Of a DNA stretch of 64,000 bases, positions 1 through 9,100 are shown in pieces; the first letter of the stretch is position 1, and every line of letters begins with the position of its first letter. Where the stretch lies: positions 62,001 through 126,000 of the forward strand of contig NZ_JAJBBR010000015.1 of NCBI RefSeq assembly GCF_020532555.1. The letters run 5' to 3'. A program made the position numbers and the translations under genes. The stretch comes from Microvirga lenta. Lineage in GTDB: Bacteria > Pseudomonadota > Alphaproteobacteria > Rhizobiales > Beijerinckiaceae. Below the pieces are notes generated by a model, which saw only the letters and a program-made list of their open reading frames with translations, ran no database searches and was not told the origin of the DNA.

Positions 1-425
1 GCGGCCTCGTGCCGATGAGCGGTCTTTCGGTCTCGCGCTACTATTCCGCCCGGCTGGCCCTTGTGGGCGAGGCCGCGCACGTGTTCCCGCCCATTGGCGC
101 CCAGGGGCTCAACCTGGGCTTCCGCGACGTGGCCGCCCTGCGCGATGCGGTGGTGGATGCCGGCGACGAAGGGCACGATCCCGGGGCGGACGAGACCCTG
201 CGGCGCTACCAGCGCGGCCGCGACCTGGATGTCCGCCTGCGCACGGCGGCCGTCGACAGCCTCAACCGGACGCTGCTGACGGGCCTCATCCCGGCCGACT
301 TCCTCAGGGGCGCGGGATTGCTGGCGCTCAGCAACATCGGCCCCTTGCGGCGGGCCGTGATGCGCGAAGGCGTGCTTCCCCGGGTCGGAGCTCCACGCCT
401 GATGCAGGCCGAACCGGCGGGTTAA
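1..425 (+). CDS. UbiH/UbiF-type FAD-dependent hydroxylase, C-terminal part (5' truncated by window edge)
   Basis: This is the 3' end of a flavin hydroxylase of the ubiquinone-biosynthesis (UbiH/UbiF/COQ6) family; the reading frame is open to the window edge. The visible part begins GLVPMSGL and contains the family's second FAD-binding motif, GEAAHVFPPIGAQGLNLGF, where the D of the usual GDAAH is E. These enzymes hydroxylate the benzene ring of ubiquinone precursors at the inner membrane. After the motif comes the expected helical tail (RYQRGRDLDVR, then a hydrophobic end). The stop overlaps by 4 bases the stop of the convergent AEC gene. Which ubiquinone position is hydroxylated cannot be told from this fragment. 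Confidence 0.85.
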   Translation, partial: GLVPMSGLSVSRYYSARLALVGEAAHVFPPIGAQGLNLGFRDVAALRDAVVDAGDEGHDPGADETLRRYQRGRDLDVRLRTAAVDSLNRTLLTGLIPADFLRGAGLLALSNIGPLRRAVMREGVLPRVGAPRLMQAEPAG

Positions 426-1390
426 GGGAGGAGGTCGTAGGGCAGAATGCCGGTGCTGACGAGGTAGAGCAGCCCGGTCAGCGTCACCATCGAGACGAGC
501 GTGCCGATCAGGACGCAGGCCGAGGCGCGCTCGACGCCCACATTGTACTGGGTCGAGATCACGAAGATGTTCAGGGCGGGCGGAAGCGCCGCCATGGTCA
601 GCGCGGCATAGGTCCAGGTCGCGCCGAAATCGCCCACGGCGGAGAGCAGGACCCAGACCAGGATCGGGTGCAGGACCAGCTTGATCAGGACGAGGATCGG
701 CACCTCGCCGGGAATGCGCAGCAGCGGCCGCATCGCGACGGTGACCCCGAGGATGAACAAGGCACAGGGAGCGGCCGCCCCGGAGAGCCAGGTGACGATC
801 TGGTTCACCGGCCCCGGCAGGGTGAGATGGAGGTAGCTCGCCGCCACGCCGAGGGCCGTCGCCACGTTGAAGGGATGGGTGAGGATGCGCCAGACGATCC
901 GGCGGATCGTGGCTCCCAGGCTGAGCTTCTCGACGCCGGCCACGGACATCAGCAGCGGAATGAGGGAGAACAGCAGCAGGTTGTCGAACACGAAGATGAG
1001 GACGACCGGCGCGCTGGCCGCCTGGCCGATGGCCGCAAGAACCAGGGGCGGCCCCATATAGCCGATGTTGGAATAGGACCCGGCGACCCCCTGCATGACC
1101 GATTGCGGCAGGTCCTTCGTGTGCCGCCAGCCGGTGGCGAACGAGAGCGCGAAGACGCAAAGGGTGGCCAGGGTCGTGGCCGCTATGAAAGGCCAGTTCG
1201 TCAGCTGGTCCAGCGGCTTGTCGGCGATGAGCCGGAAGAACAGGCACGGCAGAGCGATGTAGATGACGAAGAACTGCATCCAGGCGAGCCCGGATTCCGG
1301 CTGCTTGACGAACTTGCCGCAATAGAAGCCGAGGCCGATCAGCCCGAAGAAAGGGGCGAGCAGGTTGAAGAGCCCGATCAGGTCGGACAT
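422..1390 (-). CDS. AEC-family (auxin efflux carrier-like) transporter
   Basis: A 322-residue integral membrane protein of the AEC/malonate-transporter family, which moves small organic anions or auxin-like compounds across the inner membrane. The sequence is almost entirely hydrophobic segments, about ten in two groups of five, with the family signatures GSYSNIGYMGPPL near residue 110 and AALPPALNIFVIS near residue 280. I start it at the ATG preceded by GGAGG eight bases upstream; an in-frame extension of 31 residues exists but is Arg/Cys-rich and unlike the family N-terminus. It stands alone and is convergent with the hydroxylase. Substrate unknown. Confidence 0.85.
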   Translation of the reverse strand: MSDLIGLFNLLAPFFGLIGLGFYCGKFVKQPESGLAWMQFFVIYIALPCLFFRLIADKPLDQLTNWPFIAATTLATLCVFALSFATGWRHTKDLPQSVMQGVAGSYSNIGYMGPPLVLAAIGQAASAPVVLIFVFDNLLLFSLIPLLMSVAGVEKLSLGATIRRIVWRILTHPFNVATALGVAASYLHLTLPGPVNQIVTWLSGAAAPCALFILGVTVAMRPLLRIPGEVPILVLIKLVLHPILVWVLLSAVGDFGATWTYAALTMAALPPALNIFVISTQYNVGVERASACVLIGTLVSMVTLTGLLYLVSTGILPYDLLP

Positions 1391-1526
1391 CGCGGCCTCC
1401 GGGCGGCAGTCACAGGAGGCCCCTTCTGACAAGCTTCGACCCGCGCGGCAATCCCGCCTGCGGGAAGCCCGGCAGTCCCGCAACGCATCCCTCAGCCGGC
1501 TCTCCTGATCGTGACGAGGGCCGCGT

Positions 1527-1555
1527 TTGGAGTTTCCAGCCGCCGTCTCTATATT
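1527..1555 (+). promoter_or_regulatory. candidate promoter of hspQ
   Basis: TTGGAG at 1527-1532 and TATATT at 1550-1555 are separated by 17 bases and lie 20 bases upstream of the hspQ start codon. The -10 is one base from consensus, the -35 only half. HspQ is heat-inducible in enterobacteria, but I could not match a clear RpoH -10 here. Confidence 0.35.
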
Positions 1556-1575
1556 CCGATCAAGGAGTTACGATC

Positions 1576-1905
1576 ATGAAAGCGAGTTCAGCAAAATTCG
1601 CGATCGGCCAGGTGGTGCGGCATCGACACTTCGAGTTCAGGGGGCTGATCTTCGATGTGGATCCGGAATTCGACAACACCGAGGAATGGTGGCTTTCGAT
1701 CCCGGAGGAAATCAGGCCTCACAAGGACCAGCCATTCTATCACCTCTTCGCCGAGAACGCGGAAACCGAATACATCGCCTACGTTTCAGAGCAGAATCTG
1801 CTTCCCGACCATTCCGACGAACCGCTGCGCAATCCTCTCATCAAGGAGATGTTCGTCCGGGACAAGAACGGCATCTATCGGGCGCATCCGACCCTTGCGA
1901 ACTGA
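1576..1905 (+). CDS. hspQ: heat shock protein HspQ (YccV / hemimethylated-DNA-binding domain)
   Basis: A 109-residue protein with the YccV-like domain along its whole length: KFAIGQVVRHRHFEFRG at the N-terminus, EEWW near residue 40, FYHLFAEN near 57 and YVSEQNLLPD near 70. HspQ is a small cytoplasmic protein linked to the turnover of unstable DnaA and to Lon-dependent proteolysis in E. coli. The length is normal for the family. An AAGGAG ribosome-binding site lies 9 bases before the ATG. Monocistronic, with an intrinsic terminator directly after it. Confidence 0.93.
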   Translation: MKASSAKFAIGQVVRHRHFEFRGLIFDVDPEFDNTEEWWLSIPEEIRPHKDQPFYHLFAENAETEYIAYVSEQNLLPDHSDEPLRNPLIKEMFVRDKNGIYRAHPTLAN

Positions 1906-1925
1906 AGACGGCAGGAACAAACGAA

Positions 1926-1956
1926 AACGCCGGGCGAGAAGCCCGGCGTTTTTTTT
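1926..1956. terminator. bidirectional intrinsic terminator between hspQ and the IalB-like gene
   Basis: Perfect 10-bp stem AACGCCGGGC / GCCCGGCGTT around a GAGAA loop, followed by six further T on the plus strand. On the minus strand the stem is followed by TTTT, so it can also end transcription of the convergent gene at 1975-2742. The clearest intrinsic terminator in the window. Confidence 0.93.
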
Positions 1957-1974
1957 GCCTCTTGAGGCGATTGC

Positions 1975-2742
1975 TTACGGCTTCGGAGTGGCCGGCGCAG
2001 CCGGGGCTCCGGCAGCCGGAGCGGCACCAGCGCCGGCGCCGCTGCTGAGCTGCTTGCGGAGCTCCTCGGAGCGCTTCTCGAGCTCTTCCTGGAGCTTCTT
2101 CTGCTGCTCCTGGAGAACCTTCGGGTCGATCGGCGGGCCGTCGAAAGCCTTGGCGAAGCCGGCAGCCGGAACAGCGAAGGTGATCTCGCGGCCCATCTGG
2201 TTCTGGACGCTGACGTTCAGGTTGGCACCCTTCTTGAGGGCGGCGACGAAGTCGTCCTTGACCTGGGCTTCGGCGAAGCAGCCGTTCGGAAGGCACATCA
2301 CGTACCGGCCCGGGGTCGGCTGACCCTGGTCGACCGTGAAGCGGAGGCCGGGCTGCAGGAGCAGGCCGAGCGGCATCACGAAACGGACGATCTTCTGCGG
2401 CTGCGCGCCCTTGACGTCATAGAGCGCCATGGCGAGCACCGGCTGACCCTGATCCGACACGAAGTCGCGGGTGGTGTAGCAGATCTCGGCGTTGTTGGCC
2501 TGATCCTTGCCGCAAACCTTGGTCCATTCCGGCTGGGAAGGCTCGGCCTTCACCTGAACGACCATCGGGCCGGTTTGCTGGGCCTGCTGTGCCTGAGGAG
2601 CCTGCTGGCCCTGCTGGGCCGGAGCGGCCGGGCGCTGCGCCGGAGCGGTTTGCGCGAGAGCGGGTGCAGCCAGGAGAAGGGCCATGGCTGTCGCCAGACC
2701 GCGGGTGCCCCCCAGGCTCGCGAGGCGGGTCGCGATTGACAT
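1975..2742 (-). CDS. invasion-associated locus B (IalB) family periplasmic protein
   Basis: A 255-residue exported protein. A typical signal peptide (residues 1 to about 31, cleavage after APALA) is followed by a Gln/Ala/Pro-rich linker (about 32-57). The IalB domain (about 60-215) has the two Cys pairs typical of the family, in KVCGKD...EICYT and VMCLPNGCF. The C-terminus is a short charged coiled coil (KVLQEQQKKLQEELEKR) and an Ala/Gly/Pro tail. IalB was named for erythrocyte invasion by Bartonella, but homologues are widespread in free-living Hyphomicrobiales and their role there is unclear. Monocistronic, divergent from the peptide-binding protein gene. Confidence 0.88.
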   Translation of the reverse strand: MSIATRLASLGGTRGLATAMALLLAAPALAQTAPAQRPAAPAQQGQQAPQAQQAQQTGPMVVQVKAEPSQPEWTKVCGKDQANNAEICYTTRDFVSDQGQPVLAMALYDVKGAQPQKIVRFVMPLGLLLQPGLRFTVDQGQPTPGRYVMCLPNGCFAEAQVKDDFVAALKKGANLNVSVQNQMGREITFAVPAAGFAKAFDGPPIDPKVLQEQQKKLQEELEKRSEELRKQLSSGAGAGAAPAAGAPAAPATPKP

Positions 2743-2916
2743 GTCGTTGATCCTCTTCAGTCGAAAGGTCGGGTCATGAAACAGCCGTTTAACCCGGCTT
2801 TGTTCGTCACCATCTTGGAACGGTTGAATCTTTGCCGATTAAGGCGAAGACATGACGTGTGGCGCTCCTTTAACCTTTCATGAGGTATGTTTCCAGTCGC
2901 CCGGGGCAACTTTCTT

Positions 2917-2922
2917 TATAAT
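2917..2922 (+). promoter_or_regulatory. -10 box TATAAT upstream of the YejA-like gene
   Basis: A perfect TATAAT in GC-rich surroundings, 40 bases before the ATG at 2962, with no good -35 at 16-18 bp. Its position inside the longest possible reading frame (in-frame start at 2887) argues that translation begins at 2962. Confidence 0.45.
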
Positions 2923-2961
2923 ATCCAGTCCCGGAAAGCGCTGTGTTCTGCCAGGGGCGCC

Positions 2962-4773
2962 ATGGGCCGCAAACTGAGACATTTCCTTCGGATTCTCGCG
3001 CTCGCTGCAGGGGTGGGCCTGGGGCTGTGCCCGGCTGCAGCGGCCGAGGCGCTGCGGCATGGTATCGCCATGCATGGGGAACCCGCCCTCGAACCGGACT
3101 TCCCTCACCTGCCCTATGCCGACCCGGATGCTCCGAAGGGCGGGCGAATCGTGCTGGCGCTCCAGGGCACCTTCGACAGCCTCAATCCCCTCATCGTCCT
3201 CGGCGTCGCGCCGGACGTGGTTCCCCGCTACGTGCTCCAGAGCCTGATGATTCGCTCTCAGAACGAGCCGTTCACCCTCTACGGGCTGGTCGCCCGCTCG
3301 GCGGAGATGCCGGACGACCGCAGCTCGATCACCTTCAATCTCGATCCCAGGGCCCGGTTTTCCGACGGCCATCCTCTGACGGCGGAGGACGTGCGCTTCA
3401 CCTTCGAGCTCCTGAAGAAGCATGGGAAGCCGTTCCATCGCTCGAGCTTCGGCCAGGTGAAGGCGGTGGATATCGAGAGCCCCCAGCGGATCCGGTTCGA
3501 TCTCTCCGGTTCCAACGACCGGGAACTGCCCCTGATCATCGCGATGATGCCGATCTTCGCCGCCCATGCGACCGATCCGGAGACGTTCGACAGGACGACC
3601 CTCACGCCCCCGGTCGGGTCGGGGCCCTACGCCATTTCCGAGGTGAGACCCGGTGAGCGGGTCGTCCTCAAACGCCGGGCCGATTACTGGGGCAACGACC
3701 TGCCCGTCACGCGCGGCCTCTACAACTTCGACGAGATCCGCTACGATTTCTATCGCGATGCCAACAGCTTGTTCGAGGCTTTCAAAGCGGGACTTTATGA
3801 TTTCCGGATCGAGGGAGACGCCAGCCGCTGGGCTACAGGCTACGACATCCCCGCGGTCCGGTCCGGCCGCATCGCCCGCGAGGGCGTGCCCATCCGCCTG
3901 CCCAAGGGCATGAACGGCTTCGTCTTCAATACCCGCAGGCCGCATTTCAGCGATCCGAAGGTCCGGGAGGCGCTCGGTTACCTGTTCGATTTCGAGTGGG
4001 TGAACCGCAACCTGTATTTCAGCTTGCTCACGCGGTCCGACAGCTACTTCGCGGGGTCCGACCTATCCTCGGCCGGGCGTCCGGCGGGCGAGCGGGAGAG
4101 GGAGCTTCTCGCGCCTTATCCCGGCGCCGTCCGCGAGGACATCCTGGAGGGACGGTGGGCTCCGCCCTCCTCCGACGGCTCGGGACGCGACCGCGACACG
4201 GCGCGCCACGCGCTCGCCCTCCTCGGCGAGGCGGGATGGACGCTCGACGGCGGCGTGCTGCGCAAACAGGCCACCGGCGAGCCCTTTGCGTTCGAGATGC
4301 TGGTCAATTCCCGTCAGCAGGAGCGCCTTGCCCTGAACTTCTCCCAGTCCCTCGGCCGCGTCGGAATCCGGGCACGGGTGCGGCTGGTGGACGACGTGCA
4401 GTACTGGCGCCGGCTGGCCCAGTTCGATTTCGACATGGTGCAGTGGGTCTGGCCGGCCTCCGCCTCCCCCGGCAACGAGCAGCGTAACCGCTGGAGTTCC
4501 GGCGCGGCCGAAAGGAGCGGTTCCCTGAACTATGCCGGGGCCGCGTCACCGGCCATCGACCGCATGATCGAGGCTCTTCTCGAGGCGAGAAGCCGTGAGG
4601 ACTTCGTCTCCACGGTGCGGGCGCTCGACCGCCTCCTGCTGTCGGGCTTCTACGTGGTTCCGCTGTTTTACGTTGGAGAGCAATGGCTTGCCTATGACAG
4701 CAGCCTGAAGAGGCCCGCCACGATCCCCCTCTTCGGGGCCTCCATCGACACCTGGTGGCGCGCACCCCATTGA
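2962..4773 (+). CDS. extracellular solute-binding protein family 5, YejA-like (oligopeptide ABC transporter)
   Basis: A 603-residue periplasmic binding protein of the DppA/OppA class, closest in pattern to YejA (HGIAMHGEPAL, YADPDAPKGGRI, FNTRRPHFSDPKVREAL). YejA-type proteins deliver oligopeptides or microcin C-like peptides to a YejBEF permease. The signal peptide is residues 1 to about 30 (hydrophobic core RILALAAGVGLGL, cleavage near AAAAEA). I start at the ATG at 2962 because the signal peptide begins there and a TATAAT box lies 40 bases upstream; an extension to 2887 adds no recognisable sequence. No permease or ATPase genes are adjacent, so it is an orphan receptor here. Confidence 0.88.
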   Translation: MGRKLRHFLRILALAAGVGLGLCPAAAAEALRHGIAMHGEPALEPDFPHLPYADPDAPKGGRIVLALQGTFDSLNPLIVLGVAPDVVPRYVLQSLMIRSQNEPFTLYGLVARSAEMPDDRSSITFNLDPRARFSDGHPLTAEDVRFTFELLKKHGKPFHRSSFGQVKAVDIESPQRIRFDLSGSNDRELPLIIAMMPIFAAHATDPETFDRTTLTPPVGSGPYAISEVRPGERVVLKRRADYWGNDLPVTRGLYNFDEIRYDFYRDANSLFEAFKAGLYDFRIEGDASRWATGYDIPAVRSGRIAREGVPIRLPKGMNGFVFNTRRPHFSDPKVREALGYLFDFEWVNRNLYFSLLTRSDSYFAGSDLSSAGRPAGERERELLAPYPGAVREDILEGRWAPPSSDGSGRDRDTARHALALLGEAGWTLDGGVLRKQATGEPFAFEMLVNSRQQERLALNFSQSLGRVGIRARVRLVDDVQYWRRLAQFDFDMVQWVWPASASPGNEQRNRWSSGAAERSGSLNYAGAASPAIDRMIEALLEARSREDFVSTVRALDRLLLSGFYVVPLFYVGEQWLAYDSSLKRPATIPLFGASIDTWWRAPH

Positions 4774-4905
4774 AGTGGCGCGCGAAAGGTCCTAACGGAA
4801 ACCGTTGAGCTTCCATTCAGGTGCAGGATGAAACAAATACCTGCCGAAGGCGTTGTCGAGCATGACCTCAATCTATGCCGTACCGCCTTCCCGTAAGGTA
4901 TCGCT

Positions 4906-5250
4906 ATGACAAGTTTTCAGCAGGTGCTCGTCGTCGACAACGGCGAACGCGCTCCCGACAGTGCTCTTTCGGCCGAATTGGCGGGGATGGGTTATGCCAG
5001 CGTGACCGCCCCCCTCGAGGCCACGGAAGAGGTTCTGGCCATGATGCCGAGCCCGGTCGCGGTCGTTCTGCAGATGCCCCGCGATGCGGACTGGGCGGAG
5101 CGCCGCCGCTTCCTGGAACTTGCCAACCGTCTCCGGAAATCCATCGACTCGGACAAGATCCCCATCATCGTCGCCGGCGGCATCAGCGGAGCCACGACGA
5201 TGCTCCAGAACCAGCTCGGAACCCGCGCCGTCGCGGCGCCCGATCTCTAG
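4906..5250 (+). CDS. small receiver-like protein lacking the phosphoacceptor Asp
   Basis: A 114-residue protein with no confident family match. Its pattern resembles a response-regulator receiver fold: VLVVDNGE at residues 7-14 where the acidic pair would be, VAVVLQMPRD at about 51-60 where VLLDxxMP would carry the phosphorylated Asp (here Gln), and IPIIVAGGISGA at about 86-97 in the beta-4 position. There is no output domain. It could be a pseudo-receiver that acts by protein contact without phosphorylation, or an unrelated alpha/beta protein. It stands alone between the YejA-like gene and a convergent hydrolase. Confidence 0.6.
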   Translation: MTSFQQVLVVDNGERAPDSALSAELAGMGYASVTAPLEATEEVLAMMPSPVAVVLQMPRDADWAERRRFLELANRLRKSIDSDKIPIIVAGGISGATTMLQNQLGTRAVAAPDL

Positions 5251-5253
5251 CCT

Positions 5254-6126
5254 TCACACCCCGAGAAGACGGAAGGCCCCGGCCTCCGTCTTCGCCTGAT
5301 CCTCATCCGTCGCAAAGAAGGCTGCCGTCCGGAGAGGGCGCGCCGACAGGTCGCCATAGACGGCAATCGTGCTGCCGGGACCGCCTCCGGTATGCCCCGC
5401 GACCCTTCCCCCCGAAGTGGTCTCGCCACTCATGAGACCAAGCCCGTAGCCGGGAATCTGCCATGGCCGTCCCGGTATGGGCCCCTGGAGCGGAAACACC
5501 CGCAACATCTCGGCCAGCAGGTCGGGCGGCAGCAATTCGCCCCTCAGAAGGCCGTCGAGCAGGATAGCCGCCTCCTCCGCCGGCCCGACCAGCAATCCGT
5601 GATAGACCCAACCCGGGTGGTAGCTGTGCGCATCTCCCATGGCGACACCGGCGAGGTCCGACCGGTCTCGCGCCACCCTTGCGCGCTCGATTCCGAGCGG
5701 CCGAAGGACGAGGCGGCGCAGGGTGCCGTCCATGTCCTCCCCGCCGAGGGTCTCGATGAACCGGCGCACGAAGAGGTAGCCGATATTCGAGTATTCCCAC
5801 CCCTCCCCAGGACGATAACGCAGTCGTTCGGCTTCGACCCGGTCCAGCAGCATCGTCACGGGCCAGGGCTCTTCCCCCTTGGCGACGGCGTCATGATAGG
5901 CCGCGACCCCACCGTAGTTCCCCAGGCCGGACCGGTGCTGGAGGAGTTGCCGGAGGGTGTAGGGCTTACCGGGCAAAGGCTCGTCCAGGGAGGCGAGGCC
6001 GTCGCGGACGAGGACGAGCGCTCCGGCGGCAAGAACCATCTTCGTGAAGCTCCACCAGGGAACCATCTGCCCGGCGTCGTGGCTTCCGGTCACGACGCCG
6101 TTCTCGACGACGGCCCAGGCCTCCAC
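5254..6126 (-). CDS. class C beta-lactamase-like serine hydrolase
   Basis: A 290-residue protein of the beta-lactamase/transpeptidase (PF00144) family. The catalytic SxxK is SFTK at residues 26-29, the YxN motif is YSN at 112-114, and HTGGGPG near residue 243 takes the place of the KTG box. HRSGL near residue 65 is also characteristic. It has no signal peptide and begins directly with the catalytic region, so it is probably a cytoplasmic esterase or peptidase rather than a secreted beta-lactamase. The start is GTG, only 2 bases downstream of the mfd stop, so it is probably expressed by read-through from mfd. Confidence 0.8.
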   Translation of the reverse strand: MEAWAVVENGVVTGSHDAGQMVPWWSFTKMVLAAGALVLVRDGLASLDEPLPGKPYTLRQLLQHRSGLGNYGGVAAYHDAVAKGEEPWPVTMLLDRVEAERLRYRPGEGWEYSNIGYLFVRRFIETLGGEDMDGTLRRLVLRPLGIERARVARDRSDLAGVAMGDAHSYHPGWVYHGLLVGPAEEAAILLDGLLRGELLPPDLLAEMLRVFPLQGPIPGRPWQIPGYGLGLMSGETTSGGRVAGHTGGGPGSTIAVYGDLSARPLRTAAFFATDEDQAKTEAGAFRLLGV

Positions 6127-6128
6127 CG

Positions 6129-9100
6129 TCAGGCGGCCTTCTTTTCCGCGATCCGGACCAGGTTGCGCAGGATGGCGGTGGTGGCCTTGATGCGCTCGTC
6201 CGGCGTTTCCACGTCGCGGATGAAGACGATCTTCATATCCGGGCGGACCTTGGCGAAGGAGGCCTGTTCGGCCACGTAGGCGACGAGCCCGTTCGGGTTG
6301 GCGAAGGCGTTGTCGCGGAACGAGACGATGATGCCCTTCGGTCCGCCATCGACCTTCTCCACGTTGGCGCGGCGGCAGAGCACCTTGATCGCCATGATCT
6401 TGAGAAGCTGGTCGACTTCGGACGGGAGCGGCCCGAACCGGTCGATCATTTCGGCTCCGAAAGCGTCGATCTCCGCGTCGGTCTCAAGGGTGGAGAGACG
6501 GCGATAGAGGCCGAGGCGGAGCTGGAGGTCGGAGACATAGCTCTCCGGGATCATCACCGGCGCGCCTACCTGGATCGTGGGCGACCACTGGTCCTCGGCG
6601 GGCTCCTCGATGCCCGCCTTGAGCTGGGCTACGGCCTCTTCCAGCATCTGCTGATAGAGCTCGTAGCCGACTTCCTTGATGTGCCCCGACTGCTCCTCGC
6701 CCAGCAGGTTGCCGGCGCCGCGGATGTCGAGGTCGTGGGATGCGAGCTGAAAGCCCGCTCCGAGCGTGTCGAGGGTCTGGAGGACCTTGAGACGCCGTTC
6801 CGCCTGCACGGTCAGGGGCTTGTTGGCCGGCACCGAGAACAGGGCGTAGGCGCGGGTTTTGGAGCGACCGACCCGTCCGCGCAGCTGGTAGAGCTGGGAC
6901 AGGCCGAACATGTCGGCCCTGTGGACGATGAGGGTGTTCGCGGTCGGGATGTCGAGGCCGGATTCCACGATCGTGGTGGAGAGGAGAACGTCGTACTTGC
7001 CCTCGTAGAAGGCGGTCATGATGTCCTCGAGCTGGCCGGCGGCCATCTGTCCATGGGCCACGGCCACCTTCGCCTCCGGCACCTCCTTGTCGAGGAAGGC
7101 TTTCACTTCGCCGAGATCGTCGAGGCGGGGCACGACATAGAACGCCTGCCCGCCCCTGTAGCGCTCGCGCAGCAGCGCCTCGCGGATGAGAAGCGGGTCG
7201 AAGGGCGTGATGAAGGTTCGGACCGCGAGGCGGTCCACCGGCGGGGTCGTGATGAGCGAGAGTTCGCGCACGCCGGTCAGCGCCAGCTGCAGGGTGCGCG
7301 GGATCGGGGTCGCGGAGAGGGTCAGCACATGGACCTCGGCACGAAGCTCCTTCAGGCGCTCCTTGTGGCTGACGCCGAAATGCTGCTCCTCGTCGATGAT
7401 GATGAGGCCGAGATCCTTGAACTTGATCGTCTTGCCGAGCAGCGCGTGCGTGCCGACGACGATGTCGACGGAGCCGTCCGCCAGCCCTTCCTTCACCTTC
7501 TTCATTTCGGCCGCGGGCACGAAGCGGGAAGCCTGCGCCACGTTGAGCGGCAGGCCGCGGAAGCGTTCCGTGAAGGTCTTGTAGTGCTGGCGCGACAGGA
7601 GCGTGGTCGGCACGACGACCGCAACCTGCTTGCCGCTCATGGCCGCCACGAAGGCGGCGCGCAGGGCCACCTCGGTCTTGCCGAAGCCCACGTCGCCGCA
7701 GACGAGCCGGTCCATGGGGCGGCCGGTGCCGAGATCGTCGAGAACCGCGTCGATGGCGTTCTGCTGGTCCTCGGTCTCGTCATAGGGGAAGCGGGCCGCG
7801 AACTCGTCGTAGAGCCCTTCCGGCGGCACGAGGCGCGGCGCATCCTTCAGGATGCGCGCGGCGGCGATCTTCATCAGGGCGCCCGCCATCTCGCGGATGC
7901 GCTGCTTCATACGCGCCTTGCGCGCCTGCCAGGCGCCGCCGCCGAGCTTGTCGAGCTGGACCTCGGTCTCTTCCGATCCGTAGCGGGTCAGGAGCTCGAT
8001 GTTCTCGACAGGCAGGAACAGGCGGTCGCCCCCGGCATAGTGGAGTTCCAGGCAGTCATGCGGTGCCCCCGCGGCCTCGATGGTCTTCAGGCCTTCGAAG
8101 CGGCCGATGCCGTGATCCACGTGGACCACCAGATCGCCTGGGGTCAGGGCCGCGACTTCGGTCAGGAAGTCCTGCGGGCGCTTGGACTTGCGCTTCTGGC
8201 GCACGAGCCGGTCGCCGAGAACGTCCTGTTCGCTGATGACCGCGAGATCGCCGGTCTCGAAGCCGGCTTCCAGGGGCCAGATGCCGACGGGCGTCTCGTT
8301 GCGCGGATAGGCCATGGCCTCGGAGAGACGCGAGATCGGCCGGGTCTGCCGCAGATCGTGGTCCTGCAGGACATGGCAGAGCCGTTCCCGCGAGCCTTCC
8401 GACCAGGCCCCGAGGATCACGCGGCGTCCCGAACCCTGAAGGTCGCGGATATGGCGAACCACGGCCTCGAAGACATTGGCGTTCTCGTCGGCCCGCTCGG
8501 CGATGAAGTTGCGCCCTCGCCGCGCCTCGCAGTCGATCACGAGGCGGCTTTCCGACTCGGGCTGCGCAAATGGCGTCAGCCGGGCGAGCGGCACGGAAGC
8601 CGTGCGTTCCGCCCATTCTCCGGGGGCGAAATAGAGCGCGTCCGGCGGCAGGGGGCGATACGGCGCGACGCCGGGCTGGTTCTGGCCCATGCCCTCCTGA
8701 CGGGCGTCGTAGTAATCCTTCACCTGCGCCAGCCGTTCGGCCGCCGCGTCGTCCGCGAGGGCGTCGAAGACCACCGGAATGCCCGGCACGTAGTCGAGCA
8801 GCGTGTCGAGGTGATCGTGGAACAGAGGCAGCCAGTGCTCCAGACCCGGATAGCGCCGCCCTTCGCTGATCGCCTCGTAGAGCCGGTCGTCCCGACGAGG
8901 GGCGCCGAAGGCCGCCACATAGGCCTGGCGGAAGCGCTTGATCGTTTCCGTGGTGAGTTGGACCTCGCTCATGGGCACGAGGTCGAGGGACCGGAGGGTG
9001 CCGACGGTGCGCTGGGTTTCCGGATCGAAGGACCGGATCGATTCCAGGGCGTCGCCGAAGAAGTCGAGGCGGACGGGGTTCGGCAGGCCGGCCGGATAGA

